DNA of 64,000 nt, from the NCBI RefSeq assembly GCF_006517625.1, contig NZ_VHQI01000002.1:416537-480536 (forward strand). Direction: 5' to 3'. A model generated the notes under the pieces. That model had not been told where the DNA came from and made no database searches. It saw only the letters and a program-made list of their open reading frames with translations. The translations under genes were made by a program, and so were the position numbers. The DNA comes from Mixta tenebrionis (lineage in GTDB: Bacteria > Pseudomonadota > Gammaproteobacteria > Enterobacterales > Enterobacteriaceae). Below are positions 1 to 11,114 of the stretch, in pieces; within the stretch, counting starts at the first letter, position 1, and each line of letters starts with the position of its first letter.

Positions 1-641
1 GGCCCGTCTTGCCAGCCAGCTCCTCATCTTCCCCTGACGCCTCACTCCGTAACCTGGCTATCCCGCCAATTGTCGCTTCTCACCGGTTCCAGCACGTTAT
101 TTGCCTGCCAGGAGAAGGCTGTAACTCCAGTTCAACAAAAGGCAGGAGTCAGACCAGGCAAAAAAGCTGGTAGTCAAACAGGAAAGTGACGTTCAGAAGG
201 GGCGGGCGATATTAACAGATGAAAAGAAGCGAAAAATGGTAGGCAGCGTCGAAAGCTAAGCAACAGCAGTCAGCTCTCATCCAGGCCAAAAAAAGGGCGG
301 TCTGGATAGCACAGCTTTGATAAAGCGGCGGGCAGACGGGCACAATGGTATGGGAAGCGACGGGCAGGCCGTGGAGTAAAGCCTCCGCGTCAGGGATGAC
401 GCGGCGGAGTCTCCAGGGATGGATTGACGACGTCTTTACGGAACGGCCTGCCCGTGGCTGACGTTCACTAAGCTGGCACCAGCCGCGCTTATTCCGCCGC
501 GACACTCCCGGACCAGCTCCGGCGCCAGCCCGTTACGACACTCCCGGATCAGCCCCGGGCGCCAGCCCGTTACGACACCCCTAAACCAACTCCGGCGCCA
601 GTCCGCTGCGATATCACCAAACCCGCCCTAATGCCGTGACC
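1..641. other. Non-coding, repeat-bearing region downstream of rluA
   Basis: No convincing gene is visible here. In E. coli this side of rluA carries the convergent gene djlA, but no J-domain or TerB-like reading frame can be read on either strand. A 97-codon open frame on the minus strand (212-505) has basic, Cys/Trp-rich composition, no recognisable domain and runs into the tandem repeats, so I do not call it. The interval combines an AT-richer part (about 100-340) with GC-rich repeats, which suggests repeat-element or degenerate mobile DNA at a synteny break. That origin is inference. Confidence 0.5.
500..608. repeat. Three tandem ~36-nt repeats
   Basis: Three head-to-tail copies of a 36-37 nt unit begin at 500, 536 and 573. 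Each starts CGACAC and contains TCCGGCGCCAG or CCGGGCGCCAG. Copies 1 and 2 differ at only a few positions; copy 3 is more diverged (CCCTAAACCAA in place of TCCCGGACCAG). A GGCGCC palindrome sits in every unit. They lie just beyond the 3' end of rluA. Function unknown. Confidence 0.8.
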
Positions 642-1295
642 TCAAAAATCTGCCGGCTGACGAAACGTCATCCTGTTACCAAACGAAGGGTGGGTAATCG
701 CCAATGATTCCGCATGCAACAACAAACGAGGCGCCATCGCCCGTGCGGCGTCATGTGCATAAAACCTGTCGCCTAAAATCGGATGCCCCAGCGCCTGCAT
801 ATGCACGCGCAGCTGATGCGAACGTCCGGTAATCGGCTTTAGCTGAACGCGGGCGCTATTATCCGCCGCCCGCGCCAGCACCTGATACTCCGTCTGCGCC
901 GACTTGCCCGTCTCAAAACAGACCTTCTGCATCGGACGGTTCGGCCAGTCGCAGATCAGCGGTAAATCCACCAGCCCTTCATCTTTCTCAGGATGACCCC
1001 AGACGCGCGCTACGTAACTCTTCTCCGGCTCGCGATCGCGAAACTGACGCTTCAGCTCGCGTTCGGCCGCCTTGGTCAGCGCCACCACCAGCACGCCGCT
1101 GGTGGCCATATCCAGCCGATGCACCGATTCAGCCTGCGGATAATCGCGCTGAATACGGGTCATCACGCTATCCTTATGCTCCTCAAGACGTCCCGGTACG
1201 GATAACAACCCGCTTGGTTTATTGACCACCATAATGTGCGCATCCTGATACAACACGTGCAGCCAGGGCTCCAGCGGCGGGTTATAAGGTTCCAT
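642..1295 (-). CDS. rluA: Dual-specificity 23S rRNA/tRNA pseudouridine synthase RluA
   Basis: In E. coli RluA isomerises uridine 746 of 23S rRNA and uridine 32 of several tRNAs to pseudouridine. The protein here is 217 residues, close to the E. coli length. The RluA-family catalytic motif HRLDMATSG is present with the nucleophilic aspartate at residue 62, followed by a conserved GRSHQLRVH segment. The frame stays open 22 codons upstream, but that extension enters the end of rapA and family similarity starts at MEPYNPP, so the shorter ATG is chosen. It lies 20 nt after rapA on the same strand and is probably cotranscribed with it. Confidence 0.96.
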   Translation of the reverse strand: MEPYNPPLEPWLHVLYQDAHIMVVNKPSGLLSVPGRLEEHKDSVMTRIQRDYPQAESVHRLDMATSGVLVVALTKAAERELKRQFRDREPEKSYVARVWGHPEKDEGLVDLPLICDWPNRPMQKVCFETGKSAQTEYQVLARAADNSARVQLKPITGRSHQLRVHMQALGHPILGDRFYAHDAARAMAPRLLLHAESLAITHPSFGNRMTFRQPADF

Positions 1296-1315
1296 AGCTT
1301 GCGTCTCCGGCGTGC

Positions 1316-4219
1316 TTACTGATGAGATACAACGATCAGGCGCAGCGCATCCAGACGCCATCCGGCATCGTTCAGGCTGGCTAACACTTCGCTGCGGTTA
1401 CTTTCCAGCGCGGCAAGCTCATCATCACGGATATTGGGGTTCACCGCCTTCAGCGCCTCCAGACGCTCCAGTTCCGCGCTCAGCTTTTCATCCGCTTCGG
1501 CGCGCGCGGCATCAATCAGCTTGCGCGCCGCTTCCGCCGCCTGCGGCTCCGCCAGCTGCAGAATCGCATGCACATCCTGCTGCACCGCATTCACCAGCTT
1601 ACTGCCGTTATGACGATTCACCGCATTCAGCTGACGGTTAAAGCTCTCAAACTCTACCTTATCGGCCAGGTTGGTGCCTTTGCGATCCACCAGCAGACGC
1701 ACCGGCGTCGGCGGCAGGAAACGAGTCAGCTGCAGATGCTTCGGCGCCTGCGCTTCCACCACGTAAATCAGCTCAATCAGCAGCGTACCCACCGGCAGCG
1801 CCTTATTCTTCAGCAGCGACAGGGCGCAGCTGCCGGTATCGCCGGAAAGAATCAAATCAAGCCCGTTGCGAATAATCGGGTGCTCCCAGGTAATATACTG
1901 CGCATCTTCACGCGCCAGCGCCTGAGCGCGATCGAAGGTAATAGTGCAGCCTTCTTCCGGCAGGCCGGGAAAATCGGGCACCAGCATATGATCGGAAGGC
2001 GTCAGCACGATCAGATTATCGCTGCGATCCTCCTGATTAATACCGATAATATCGAACAGGTTCAGGGCGAAATTCACCAGCTCGATATTATTATCCTGAC
2101 GGCTAATCTCTTCCGCCAGCGCCTGCGCTTTCTCGCCGCCGTTGGAATGCCGTTCCAGTAAACGGTCGCGCCCCTGTTCCAGCTGCGCGCGCAGCGCATC
2201 ATGCTGCTTACGGCACGCGACGATAAATTCATCCAGCCCTTCGCTGTTCTCCGGCGCGGCCAGGTAGCCGATCAGCGTATCGTGTACGCTATCGTATACC
2301 GCGCGTCCGGTAGGGCAGGTATGCTCAAAGGCATCCAGCCCTTCGTGATACCAGCGCACCAGCACCGACTGCGCGGTTTTCTCCAGATAAGGCACCATAA
2401 TCTGGATATCGCGCGTCTGGCCGATACGATCGAGACGCCCGATGCGCTGCTCCAGCAGATCGGGGTTAAACGGCAGATCGAACATCACCAGGCGGTTGGC
2501 GAACTGGAAGTTGCGGCCTTCGGAGCCGATCTCCGAGCAGAGCAGCACCTGCGCGCCATCCTCTTCCGAGGCGAACCAGGCGGCGGCGCGGTCGCGATCG
2601 ATAATCGACAGCCCTTCATGAAATACGGCGGCGCGGATACCTTCGCGCTCGCGCAGTACCTGCTCCAGCTGCAGCGCGGTAGCGGCTTTGGCGCAGATCA
2701 CCAGCACCTTCTCGCTGCGGTTGCTGGTCAGGTAGCCCATCAGCCACTCAACGCGCGGATCGAAATTCCACCAGGTGCCGCTGTCGCCCTCAAACTCCTG
2801 ATAAATCTGTTCCGGATAGAGCATATCGTGCGCGCGTTCTTCCGCAGATTTGCGCGCCGCCATAATGCCGGAAACCTTAATCGCGGTCTGATACTGCGTC
2901 GGCAGCGGCAGACGAATCTGATGCAGCTCGCGGTGTGGGAAGCCTTTCACGCCGTTGCGGGTATTACGGAACAGCACGCGGCTGGTGCCGTGGCGATCCA
3001 TCAGCATGCGGATTAACTCCTCACGCGCCGCCAGCTTGCCTTCGCCCTGACCGTTAGCGGTCTGCAACAGCGGTTCAATATCCTGCTCGCCAATGAGATC
3101 GCTCAGCAGATTCAGTTCATTGTTGCCGATAGTTTTATCTTCCAGCAGCATGGCGACCGCATCGGCAACCGGACGATAGTTGCGCTGCTCGGCGACAAAC
3201 TGTTCAAAATCGTGGAAGCGATCCGGATCGAGCAGGCGCAAACGGGCGAAATGACTCTCCATGCCCAGCTGTTCCGGCGTTGCCGTCAACAGCAGCACGC
3301 CGGGGATCTGCTCCGCCAGCTGCTCAATCACCTGATACTCACGGCTCGGCTCGCCTTCGCTCCAGGCGAGGTGGTGCGCTTCATCTACTACCAGCAGATC
3401 CCACTCCGCTTCCGCCAGCTGTTGCAGACGCTGCTTGTTGCGGCGTACAAAATCGAGCGAACAGATCACCAGCTGCTCGGTATCGAATGGGTTATCGCTG
3501 TCGTGCAGCGCTTCAGCGTAGCGCGCATCGTCAAACAATGAGAAGCGCAGATTAAAGCGGCGCAGCATCTCCACCAGCCACTGATGCTGCAGGGTTTCCG
3601 GCACCACGATCAGCACGCGATCGGCGCGGCCGGCCAGCAGCTGCTGATGAATAATCATCCCCGCCTCGATGGTTTTGCCCAGACCAACCTCATCCGCCAG
3701 CAGCACGCGCGGCGCGTGGCGACGTCCCACGTCGTGAGCGATATGCAGCTGATGAGGGATCAGATTGGTGCGCATACCGCGCAGGCCGCTGACGGAGAGA
3801 CGATACTGCTCGCTCTGGTAGCGGCGCGCGCGAAAGCGCAGGGCAAAGCGATCCATACGATCCAGCTGCCCGGCGAACAGACGATCCTGCGGTTTGTTGA
3901 ACGTCAGCTTGCTGTCGAGCAGGACTTCGCGCAGTTCCGCTGGCTCCTGCGTATCCTGACGGCTACCGATATAGGTTACCAGGCCATTATCATTGCGTAC
4001 TTCAGCCACCTCCAGCTGCCAGCCTTCATGGCTGGTGACGGTATCGCCGGGGTTGAAGATCACACGGGTAATGGGAGAATCATTTCGGGCATAGAGTCGG
4101 TTTTCACCGGTAGCAGGAAAAAGCAGGGTAACCATACGGGTATCCAGGGCAACTACGGTTCCCAGTCCCAGTTCGCTTTCCGTGTCGCTGATCCAGCGTT
4201 GACCAAGTGTAAAAGGCAT
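1316..4219 (-). CDS. rapA: RNA polymerase-associated Swi2/Snf2 ATPase RapA
   Basis: RapA (HepA) binds core RNA polymerase and uses ATP hydrolysis to recycle polymerase stalled in post-termination complexes. At 967 residues it is nearly identical in length to E. coli RapA (968). Tudor-like N-terminal domains precede the Snf2 helicase core: Walker A GLGKT at 179-183 and DEAH box at 279-282. The second helicase lobe carries the [11 protein letters not shown] motif typical of Snf2 proteins. A long C-terminal region completes the family architecture. polB lies upstream on the same strand, 155 nt away, and rluA follows 20 nt downstream, as in E. coli. Confidence 0.98.
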   Translation of the reverse strand: MPFTLGQRWISDTESELGLGTVVALDTRMVTLLFPATGENRLYARNDSPITRVIFNPGDTVTSHEGWQLEVAEVRNDNGLVTYIGSRQDTQEPAELREVLLDSKLTFNKPQDRLFAGQLDRMDRFALRFRARRYQSEQYRLSVSGLRGMRTNLIPHQLHIAHDVGRRHAPRVLLADEVGLGKTIEAGMIIHQQLLAGRADRVLIVVPETLQHQWLVEMLRRFNLRFSLFDDARYAEALHDSDNPFDTEQLVICSLDFVRRNKQRLQQLAEAEWDLLVVDEAHHLAWSEGEPSREYQVIEQLAEQIPGVLLLTATPEQLGMESHFARLRLLDPDRFHDFEQFVAEQRNYRPVADAVAMLLEDKTIGNNELNLLSDLIGEQDIEPLLQTANGQGEGKLAAREELIRMLMDRHGTSRVLFRNTRNGVKGFPHRELHQIRLPLPTQYQTAIKVSGIMAARKSAEERAHDMLYPEQIYQEFEGDSGTWWNFDPRVEWLMGYLTSNRSEKVLVICAKAATALQLEQVLREREGIRAAVFHEGLSIIDRDRAAAWFASEEDGAQVLLCSEIGSEGRNFQFANRLVMFDLPFNPDLLEQRIGRLDRIGQTRDIQIMVPYLEKTAQSVLVRWYHEGLDAFEHTCPTGRAVYDSVHDTLIGYLAAPENSEGLDEFIVACRKQHDALRAQLEQGRDRLLERHSNGGEKAQALAEEISRQDNNIELVNFALNLFDIIGINQEDRSDNLIVLTPSDHMLVPDFPGLPEEGCTITFDRAQALAREDAQYITWEHPIIRNGLDLILSGDTGSCALSLLKNKALPVGTLLIELIYVVEAQAPKHLQLTRFLPPTPVRLLVDRKGTNLADKVEFESFNRQLNAVNRHNGSKLVNAVQQDVHAILQLAEPQAAEAARKLIDAARAEADEKLSAELERLEALKAVNPNIRDDELAALESNRSEVLASLNDAGWRLDALRLIVVSHQ

Positions 4220-4374
4220 AGGTGTTTAGCTCGCGATTCTCGTAATAACAGATGTCATGCTCCCGCCCGGACAATAGCGTTGCGGCCCGACAATAAACTT
4301 GTCTGGCTGAGGCCCAGGAGCGGTGAATTCAGGAAGGGCGCTATGGTACTGGAAGGTAACGCATTCGTCACCTG

Positions 4375-6735
4375 TCAAAAAAGGCCCAGCTGTCCGGTAA
4401 TCAGTGTAGCAAAGTCATCCTGTATAAAAGGCAATATCCCATCGGCAACGGGCTGCAGCTGTCTGGTCAGATAGTGATCGTAGTCCAGCGGCGCGCGGCG
4501 CGCCTCCAGCGGTTCCGGGCCTGCGGTAGTGATAACGTAGCGAATGGCGCCGCCTTTTTGATACTGCAGCGGGCGCCCCAGCTTCTTATTCTGTTCGTCG
4601 GCAAGACGGGCGGCGCGCACGTGCGGCGGCACGTTGCGCTCATATTCATGCAGCGGACGGCGCAGGCGTTTTTTATAGACCAGCAGGGCGTCCAGCTCGC
4701 CGTCCAGCAGCTGGCGCACCGTTTCGCGCACGTAGTCCTGCCACGGCTGGTGGCGAAAAATGCGCCCGTAGAGCGCCTGCTGAAACTGTTGCGCCAGCGG
4801 CGTCCAGTCGGTGCGCACCGTTTCCAGCCCTTTAAACACCATACGTTCCTCGCCCGCCCTGCGGATCAGGCCGGCGTAGCGTTTTTTGCTGCCCTGTTCG
4901 GCGCCGCGGATAGTCGGCATCAAAAAGCGCACAAAATGAGTCTCATATTCCAGCTCCAGCGCGCTTTCCAGCTGGTAGAGGGAACGCAGATGCTGGCGCC
5001 ACCACTGATTGACATAGCTGACCAGCTGATGCCCGATTGCATCGGCGCTGGCCTCGTCATGGGGCGCCTTCAGCCAGACGAAGGTGGAATCGGTATCGCC
5101 GTAGATCACCTGATAACCCTGCGCTTCAATCAGCTGGCGCGTTTGCTGCATAATCTCGTGCCCGCGCATGGTAATGGAAGAAGCGAGACGCGGATCGAAA
5201 AAGCGACAGGCGCTGGTGCCGAGCACGCCGTAGAAGGCGTTCATAATGATTTTCAACGCCTGCGACAGCGGCTGATTGCCCTGACGCTTCGCCTCCTCGC
5301 GCCCCTGCCAGATCTGGCTGACGATCGCTGGCAGGCAGTGAGTATGACGTGAAAAACGCGCCTGACGAAAGCCCGGCACCGAGTCCCGATCGTCGGGATG
5401 CGCCAGTCCTTCAACCAGGCCAACCGGATCGATCAAAAACGTGCGGATAATCGAGGGATAGAGGCTTTTATAATCCAGCACCAGCACCGAATCGTACAGC
5501 CCTGGACGTGAATCCATGACATAGCCGCCGGGACTGGCTTCCGGCGCGACGTCGCCGAGATTCGGCGCGACAAAGCCGGCGCGATGCATGCGTGGAAAGT
5601 AAAGGTGGCTGAACGCCGCCACTGAGCCGCCGTGTCGATCCGCCGCCAGCCCGTTAACGCTGGCGCGTTCCAGCAGAAACGGCATCAGCGCGGTTTTCTG
5701 AAAAATGCGCGTGACCAGCTCGCAGTCCTTCAGGTTGTAGCGCGCCAGCGCGGGCTTATCATTGGCAAAACGCTGGTTGATCTCCTCCATACGCTGCCAG
5801 GGATTATCGATCGCTTTGCCTTCACCCAGCAGCTGCTGCGAGACCGCTTCCAGGCTGAACGAGTCGAAATTCCAGAAGGCGGATTTTAGCGCTTCGATAC
5901 CGTCGATAATCAGACGGCCCTGCGCCTGGGCAAAAAAAACGCCGGGCTTAAAGCCGTGCTCGCGCCACTCCAGCGGCATCTGATTACGCCCCAGGCGCAG
6001 CGGAATCGCGTAGCGATCGGCATGTTTTTGCAGCACGCGCAGATCGAACTGCACCAGGTTCCAGCCAATCAGCACATCAGGATCGTTGGCGGCGAACCAG
6101 GCGTTCAGTTTTTCCAGCAGCTGCGGACGGCTGTTAACGTAGTGCAGCTCGAAATCGAGCTGGCTGGCATCGCCGTTTTCCGGGCCCAGCATCCAGACGA
6201 CGCGATCGCCGCAGCCCTCAATGCCGATGCAGTAAAGCTCGCCATGCTGGGTAGTTTCGATATCCAGCGAGGCCCATTTTAGCCGTGGGCGGTAGTCGGG
6301 ATGCGGCTTCAGGCGTGCGTTAATCAGGCTGTCGCCCGCAGGCTGACCGCTAAACCAGACCGGCGCGGTAATAAAACGCTCCATTAAAAAACGTTCGGGC
6401 GGGCGGATGTCCGCTTCATATAGCGGGATATTATGCTCGCGCAGCCGTTTTTCCAGCCGCTGGAGCTGACGATACTGTTGACAATAGAGGCCCAGCACCG
6501 GGCGCTGGCGAAAATCTTTCAGGCCGAGCGGCGCCAGCCGCCAGTGGCGTTCGTCGGCCAGCAGCGCTTGCACCTGTTGCCGCCAGGCCGCAGGCACAAA
6601 AGCCACCGATTCCTGCGGCGGCAGCACCAGCCGCTGCGGCCCTTCGTCGGTCGCCAGCCAGAAAACGATTTCGGTGCCATGAGGCGTATCGCGCCAGTGG
6701 CGCGTCAGCAAAAAGCCTGCGCGTGTGTTGCTCAC
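4375..6735 (-). CDS. polB: DNA polymerase II (family B)
   Basis: DNA polymerase II is the SOS-induced family B polymerase used in replication restart and translesion or gap repair. The 786-residue product matches E. coli PolB (783). The 3'-5' exonuclease motif I (SLDIET, D158/E160) is intact. Polymerase motif A is [10 protein letters not shown] (about 420-429), motif B is KIIMNAFYG (about 495-503) and motif C is YGDTDS (545-550) with both catalytic aspartates. Upstream lies a promoter with a partly degenerate LexA-like site. In E. coli the araDAB-araC cluster comes next; here yabI is the neighbour instead. Confidence 0.98.
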   Translation of the reverse strand: MSNTRAGFLLTRHWRDTPHGTEIVFWLATDEGPQRLVLPPQESVAFVPAAWRQQVQALLADERHWRLAPLGLKDFRQRPVLGLYCQQYRQLQRLEKRLREHNIPLYEADIRPPERFLMERFITAPVWFSGQPAGDSLINARLKPHPDYRPRLKWASLDIETTQHGELYCIGIEGCGDRVVWMLGPENGDASQLDFELHYVNSRPQLLEKLNAWFAANDPDVLIGWNLVQFDLRVLQKHADRYAIPLRLGRNQMPLEWREHGFKPGVFFAQAQGRLIIDGIEALKSAFWNFDSFSLEAVSQQLLGEGKAIDNPWQRMEEINQRFANDKPALARYNLKDCELVTRIFQKTALMPFLLERASVNGLAADRHGGSVAAFSHLYFPRMHRAGFVAPNLGDVAPEASPGGYVMDSRPGLYDSVLVLDYKSLYPSIIRTFLIDPVGLVEGLAHPDDRDSVPGFRQARFSRHTHCLPAIVSQIWQGREEAKRQGNQPLSQALKIIMNAFYGVLGTSACRFFDPRLASSITMRGHEIMQQTRQLIEAQGYQVIYGDTDSTFVWLKAPHDEASADAIGHQLVSYVNQWWRQHLRSLYQLESALELEYETHFVRFLMPTIRGAEQGSKKRYAGLIRRAGEERMVFKGLETVRTDWTPLAQQFQQALYGRIFRHQPWQDYVRETVRQLLDGELDALLVYKKRLRRPLHEYERNVPPHVRAARLADEQNKKLGRPLQYQKGGAIRYVITTAGPEPLEARRAPLDYDHYLTRQLQPVADGILPFIQDDFATLITGQLGLF

Positions 6736-6765
6736 CCGGTGCCCTTGTTAGTGAAATCGGCGCTT

Positions 6766-6794
6766 AGTATAACATGGTTATTTATACAGTTCTT
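6766..6794 (-). promoter_or_regulatory. polB promoter region with degenerate LexA-like box
   Basis: Reading toward polB, CTGTATAAATAACCAT (6789 to 6774) keeps the left half and AT-rich centre of a LexA box (CTGT-N8-ACAG), but the right half is CCAT instead of ACAG. A TATACT -10 hexamer follows at 6771-6766; the -35 is weak. E. coli polB (dinA) has a LexA box in the equivalent place. Whether LexA still binds here is uncertain. Confidence 0.4.
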
Positions 6795-7013
6795 CAGGGG
6801 ATATGAGGAGTGAATGATAGTTAAATTCAGCAAGGGTCTTGATTGAAAAGATTATTTTCCCGCGTCTTGATTGAAACAATGAAATTAGCTTATCGCTTCT
6901 CGTCAGCAGGTAAACGCCCGTCAACGGACGTCAATATCCCCATACAAATCAACACTTGACGCTATGAGCTTCGCTCAGCAAAATCCAGGCGATAATCGAC
7001 TCTGAGGATTTGT

Positions 7014-7778
7014 ATGGAAGCCTGGCTGGAACATCTGATTACCCAATCGCTGGAATGGGCGCTGTTTGCCGTGGCGTTAGTTACCTTCCTTGAATCGCTG
7101 GCGCTGGTGGGGCTGCTGCTGCCGGGAACGGTAATGATGGCCAGCCTGGGAACGCTGGTGGGCAGCGGGCAGCTGGGCCTCTATCCCGCCTGGGCGGCGG
7201 GGATAGTCGGCTGCCTGCTGGGCGACTGGATCTCATACGGCATCGGCTGGAAGTTTCAGGGGCCGCTGCACCGCTGGAAATATTTGCAAAAGCATAAAAA
7301 GATGCTGGATAAAACGGAACATGCGCTGCATCAGCACAGCATGTTTACCATTCTGGTGGGACGTTTTGTAGGGCCGACGCGTCCGCTGCTGCCGCTGGCG
7401 GCAGGTATGCTGGAGCTGCCGGTGCGTAAGTTTCTGCCGCCGAATATCATCGGCTGCGTCCTCTGGCCGCCGCTTTATCTGCTGCCGGGAATCCTGGCCG
7501 GCGTGGCCATCGATGTTCCGCAGGATGCGCAGAGCGGCAGTTTTAAATGGCTGCTGCTGGCGGTGGTGGTGCTGGTCTGGCTGGGCGCCTGGCTCGGCTG
7601 GCGCTGGTGGCGCGCCGGCAGGCAGCAGGACTGGGCGACGCCTTATCTGCCGCCGCAGCGGCTGCGCTGGCTGGCGCCGCTTGGTCTGATTGTCGGCATC
7701 GGCAGCCTGGCCGCTATTCAGTTTCATCCGATGATGCCGGTTTTCCGCCAGCTGCTGATCGGGGTTTTTATTGGTTAA
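7014..7778 (+). CDS. yabI: DedA-family inner-membrane protein YabI
   Basis: A 254-residue DedA-superfamily membrane protein, the same length as E. coli YabI. DedA proteins are polytopic and linked to envelope homeostasis and lipid carrier movement; the specific role of YabI is not established. Visible hallmarks are the N-terminal hydrophobic stretch with ESLALVGLLLPG, a central GRFVGPTRPLLPLAAG segment carrying the family's conserved arginines, and several C-terminal hydrophobic spans. A GAGG-type ribosome site precedes the ATG. It converges on thiQ with only 4 nt between stop codons. In E. coli it is next to araC; here it directly faces polB. Confidence 0.93.
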   Translation: MEAWLEHLITQSLEWALFAVALVTFLESLALVGLLLPGTVMMASLGTLVGSGQLGLYPAWAAGIVGCLLGDWISYGIGWKFQGPLHRWKYLQKHKKMLDKTEHALHQHSMFTILVGRFVGPTRPLLPLAAGMLELPVRKFLPPNIIGCVLWPPLYLLPGILAGVAIDVPQDAQSGSFKWLLLAVVVLVWLGAWLGWRWWRAGRQQDWATPYLPPQRLRWLAPLGLIVGIGSLAAIQFHPMMPVFRQLLIGVFIG

Positions 7779-7782
7779 GCCA

Positions 7783-8496
7783 TTAGCGGGCGTCAGGGCG
7801 ATGACGGATGCCTAACACTTCCGCCGCCTCCGTTTCGCCCTGCAGTAGCGTTGCCGTTGCGCCATCCCAGTAGATACGTCCATCAACCACCAGCAGGCTG
7901 CGCGCGGCAATCTGGGCGGCATCCTCAAGGCTGTGCGATACCATCAGCAGCGTTAGCCGTTGTTCACGACAAACCTCGTCTACCAGCGCCAGCATCTCCT
8001 TGCGCAGCGCCGGATCCAGCGCCGAAAAAGGCTCATCCAGTAGCAGAATTGGCTGCGCGCGTATCAGGCAGCGAGCCAGCGCCGCCCGCTGCCGCTGTCC
8101 GCCGGAAAGCTGAGCGGGCAGACGCGTCAGCGAGGTTTCCAGACCGACGCGCCCGGCAATGGCGGCCACCTGCTGCTGCTGCGCCGCATTCAGCTTCAGA
8201 CCCGGATGCAGGCCAAGCCCGATATTTTGCGCCACGGTAAGGTGGGCGAAGAGGTTATTTTCCTGAAACAGCATCGAAACCGGACGCTGGGCGGGCGTGC
8301 TGTGAGTATGATCGGCGCCGTTTAGTACGATATTGCCGCCGTGGGCCGGGAGAAAACCGGCGATCAGGCTAAGCAGCGTGCTTTTACCGGCGCCGCTCGG
8401 CCCTAACAGCGCGGCGCGCTCGCCCGCCTGCAACGACAGGGAGAAACGCATCGGCAGATGTTGATACATCCAGGTGAGATTATTCAGCGTTAGCAT
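7783..8496 (-). CDS. thiQ: Thiamine/TPP ABC transporter ATP-binding protein ThiQ
   Basis: ATPase of the ThiBPQ importer for thiamine, thiamine monophosphate and thiamine pyrophosphate. The 237-residue protein has Walker [10 protein letters not shown] (32-40), ABC signature LSGGQRQR and Walker [13 protein letters not shown]. The ATG chosen gives MLTLNNLT, matching the start of E. coli ThiQ; seven further in-frame upstream codons are not supported by the family. It overlaps the end of thiP by 17 nt, so the two are translationally coupled. Last gene of the riboswitch-controlled operon. Confidence 0.97.
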   Translation of the reverse strand: MLTLNNLTWMYQHLPMRFSLSLQAGERAALLGPSGAGKSTLLSLIAGFLPAHGGNIVLNGADHTHSTPAQRPVSMLFQENNLFAHLTVAQNIGLGLHPGLKLNAAQQQQVAAIAGRVGLETSLTRLPAQLSGGQRQRAALARCLIRAQPILLLDEPFSALDPALRKEMLALVDEVCREQRLTLLMVSHSLEDAAQIAARSLLVVDGRIYWDGATATLLQGETEAAEVLGIRHRPDAR

Positions 8497-10090
8497 GGCG
8501 TCCCGGCAGTTTCTCAATTAGCGTAAACAGCAAAAAGCAGAGCAGCAGCAGCAGCAGGGCGGTAGCCGCGCCGTCGGCGCTGCGGTAGGCGCCGATTTGC
8601 TGATAGAGGTAGAACGGCAGCGTGCGGAAATCAGCATTGCCAAATAAGGCCACTACGCCAAAATCGCCAACGGAGAGCACGCAGGCAAAGGCTAACGCCT
8701 GCGCCAGCGGCCGCTGCAGCGCTCTGAGCTCCACTATCCGCACGCGCCGCCAGCCGTGAATATCCAGCGACAGGCAAAGACGATCGTAGCGTTCGGCGAT
8801 ATCGCGCATTGGATTTTCCAGCACCTTCATCGCATAAGGAATCGCCATCAGCGCATTGGTAAAAATAACGATGCCGTCCGCCCGCTGCGGCAGCCCCAGC
8901 GTACTGTTGAACAGCAAAAAGAAGCCGGTCGCCAGTACGATACCCGGCATGGCGAGAATCAGCATTCCGCTCATTTCCAGAGCCTGGCCCGCCAGCAGCC
9001 GCTGGCGCAGGCGTAGTTCACGGCTGCTCCAGAGCAGCAGCATCGTCAGCACTACCGACAGCAGACCGGCAGCCAGCGCAATACGCAGCGAAGTCCAGGC
9101 CGCCTGCCGCAGCGCAGACTGTTGCAGCAGCCCGCTGACGCCCTGGCGGGCGCCGTCAACGATCACCGCCAGCAACGGCGGCAGCAGCAAAAGCAGAGCC
9201 AGCGCGATGATTAGCGCGTCACGCGCCAGGCGGCCAGCGCCGCGGTTGGCGGCGCGCCATCCGCTGAGCGAAACGTCGCCGGTCGGCAGCGCTTTGCTGA
9301 GCCGCTGGCTGAGCATAACCAGCCCCAGGCAGCATACCATCTGCAACAGCGCCAGCAGAGCGGCGCGGCCCGGATCGTAGTCGTAGCTCAGCGCCTGAAA
9401 AATCGCCAGCTCAATGGTGGTGGCCCGCGGGCCGCCGCCGAGCGACAGCACGGTGGCGAAGCTGGCGAAGCAGAGCATAAAAATCAGCGCCGCTGCGGGC
9501 AGGATCTGGCGGCGCAGCCACGGCCACTCCACCAGACGGAAAAAATGCCAGCCCTCGATGCCCAGCTGGGCGGCCAGCTGGCGCTGCTCGCCGGGAATAT
9601 TCTCCAGCGCCTGCATCAGCAGACGCGTCGCCAGCGGCAGGTTAAAAAAGACATGCGCCAGCAAAATGCCCTGCAGCCCGTAGGGCGAGAAATGATATTC
9701 GATGCCGGCCAGGGCGCAGAGCTGCGCCAGCCAGCCTTCGCGGCCGTAGACGCTCAGCAGGCCGAATACCGCTACCAGCACCGGCAGCACCAGCGTCATC
9801 GCGCAGAGACGCAGCAGCAGCCGTCGCCCCGGAAAGCGCCGTCGCCAGAGCGCGCGCGCCAGCGCAATCGCCGGTATTACCGACAGCAGGGCGGAAAGCA
9901 GCGCCTGCCAGAAGGAAAAGGCGATGACGTGCTGCAGATAGCTCTCCTGCAGCAGGCCGCGCCAGTCGCGCTCCGGCGCGTTAAGCCAGAGCGCGCCGCA
10001 GGCCAGCAGCGCCACGCCGATCAGCAGCGTAGCGGTCAGCAGCCCCGGCCACAGCCAGCCGGGAATCAGCGGCTGACGGCGCGTTGCCAT
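8480..10090 (-). CDS. thiP: Thiamine/TPP ABC transporter permease ThiP
   Basis: Fused two-domain permease of the thiamine importer, 536 residues, identical in length to E. coli ThiP. It has about a dozen hydrophobic segments and two copies of the binding-protein-dependent permease signature: one around [17 protein letters not shown] in the first half, and a second around [18 protein letters not shown] in the second. These EAA-type loops dock the ThiQ ATPase. Its start lies inside the end of thiB (25-nt overlap) and its end overlaps thiQ, a compact operon. Confidence 0.97.
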   Translation of the reverse strand: MATRRQPLIPGWLWPGLLTATLLIGVALLACGALWLNAPERDWRGLLQESYLQHVIAFSFWQALLSALLSVIPAIALARALWRRRFPGRRLLLRLCAMTLVLPVLVAVFGLLSVYGREGWLAQLCALAGIEYHFSPYGLQGILLAHVFFNLPLATRLLMQALENIPGEQRQLAAQLGIEGWHFFRLVEWPWLRRQILPAAALIFMLCFASFATVLSLGGGPRATTIELAIFQALSYDYDPGRAALLALLQMVCCLGLVMLSQRLSKALPTGDVSLSGWRAANRGAGRLARDALIIALALLLLLPPLLAVIVDGARQGVSGLLQQSALRQAAWTSLRIALAAGLLSVVLTMLLLWSSRELRLRQRLLAGQALEMSGMLILAMPGIVLATGFFLLFNSTLGLPQRADGIVIFTNALMAIPYAMKVLENPMRDIAERYDRLCLSLDIHGWRRVRIVELRALQRPLAQALAFACVLSVGDFGVVALFGNADFRTLPFYLYQQIGAYRSADGAATALLLLLLCFLLFTLIEKLPGRHANAE

Positions 10091-11052
10091 GCGTTAATCC
10101 ATGCGGCGCGCTGTTGCGCCACCTGCTGCGGCGTGTACTGCAACGCGGTTTTCGGCACGGTCAGGCGATCAAAGCCTGACGGCAGGCTGATATGGGTTAC
10201 CGGGTACATCCAGTTGCCGGTGGGGATCGCCTGCTGGAACGGCTCGCTGACGATAAACTGCATAAACTGCTGCGCCAGCTGCGGCTGCGGGCTGTTTTTC
10301 AACTGCGCCGCCACCTCAACCTGTAAATAGTGGCCTTCGGCAAAATCAGCCGCCGCGTAGCGATCTTTGTTCTCGGCAATCAGATGGTAAGCGGGCGAGG
10401 TGGTATAGCTCAGCACCAAATCGCCTTCCCCTTTCAGGAACAGCCCATAAGCTTCGCTCCAGCCTTTGGTGACGGTGACGGTTTTTTGCGCCAGCTTCTG
10501 CCACGCCTGCGGCGCTTCGTCGCCGTATACCTTTTGCATCCACAGCAGCAGCCCCAGCCCCGGCGTGCTGGTGCGCGGATCCTCATAAATCACGCGCCAT
10601 TGCTGGTCGCTTTCTACCAGCTCTTTCAGGCTTTTCGGCGGATTTTTCAGCTTGCTTTTATCATAGACGAAGGCGAAATAGCCGTAGTCGTAAGGGATGA
10701 AGGTGCTGTTATGCCAGCCGCCCGGCAGCGCCAGTTTAGCGGTATCTACCTGAGAGGCAGCGAACAGGCCGGTCTGTTCCGCCGCCTGCACCAGATTATT
10801 ATCCAGCCCCAATACCACATCGGCCTTACTGTTTTTACCTTCCATACGCAGGCGGTTTAACAGCGAAACCCCATCTTCCAGCGCGACGAATTTCAGTTCG
10901 CAGCCGCACTGCGGCTCGAACGCTTTTTTCACTGCCGGGCCGGGGCCCCATTCTGCGGCGAAGGAGTCGTAGGTATAGACGGTCAGGGTAGGCTTAGCGG
11001 CGAAAACAGGGGCAGACAGCAACAGCAGAACGGGCAAAACTTTTTTCAACAC
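10066..11052 (-). CDS. thiB: Periplasmic thiamine-binding protein ThiB
   Basis: Substrate-binding component of the thiamine/TMP/TPP importer. A GTG start is chosen because AAGGAG lies six bases upstream and because it gives VLKKVLPVL, matching the E. coli N-terminus; the longer ATG frame would start inside the riboswitch-proximal leader. Residues 1-18 form a clear signal peptide ending APVFA before AKPTLTVYTYDSF. The mature protein contains the conserved LEDGVSLLNRLRMEGKNSKAD region of this family. 328 residues (E. coli 327). First gene of thiB-thiP-thiQ, directly behind a TPP riboswitch. Confidence 0.96.
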   Translation of the reverse strand: MLKKVLPVLLLLSAPVFAAKPTLTVYTYDSFAAEWGPGPAVKKAFEPQCGCELKFVALEDGVSLLNRLRMEGKNSKADVVLGLDNNLVQAAEQTGLFAASQVDTAKLALPGGWHNSTFIPYDYGYFAFVYDKSKLKNPPKSLKELVESDQQWRVIYEDPRTSTPGLGLLLWMQKVYGDEAPQAWQKLAQKTVTVTKGWSEAYGLFLKGEGDLVLSYTTSPAYHLIAENKDRYAAADFAEGHYLQVEVAAQLKNSPQPQLAQQFMQFIVSEPFQQAIPTGNWMYPVTHISLPSGFDRLTVPKTALQYTPQQVAQQRAAWINAWQRAVSR

Positions 11053-11114
11053 GTTGCGCTCCTTGAGGAGGATAAATAACAGGGCGCATGATCTGAGGAT
11101 ACAACGCATCTCAA

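Noticed and set aside
212-505. 97-codon open frame on the minus strand in the left-end region
   Set aside because: No recognisable domain, basic and Cys/Trp-rich composition, no clear ribosome site and overlap with the repeat-bearing DNA. It could be a spurious frame in a repeat element.
2201-3016. 271-codon plus-strand frame inside rapA
   Set aside because: Lies opposite the well-conserved rapA helicase region with composition expected of a shadow frame.
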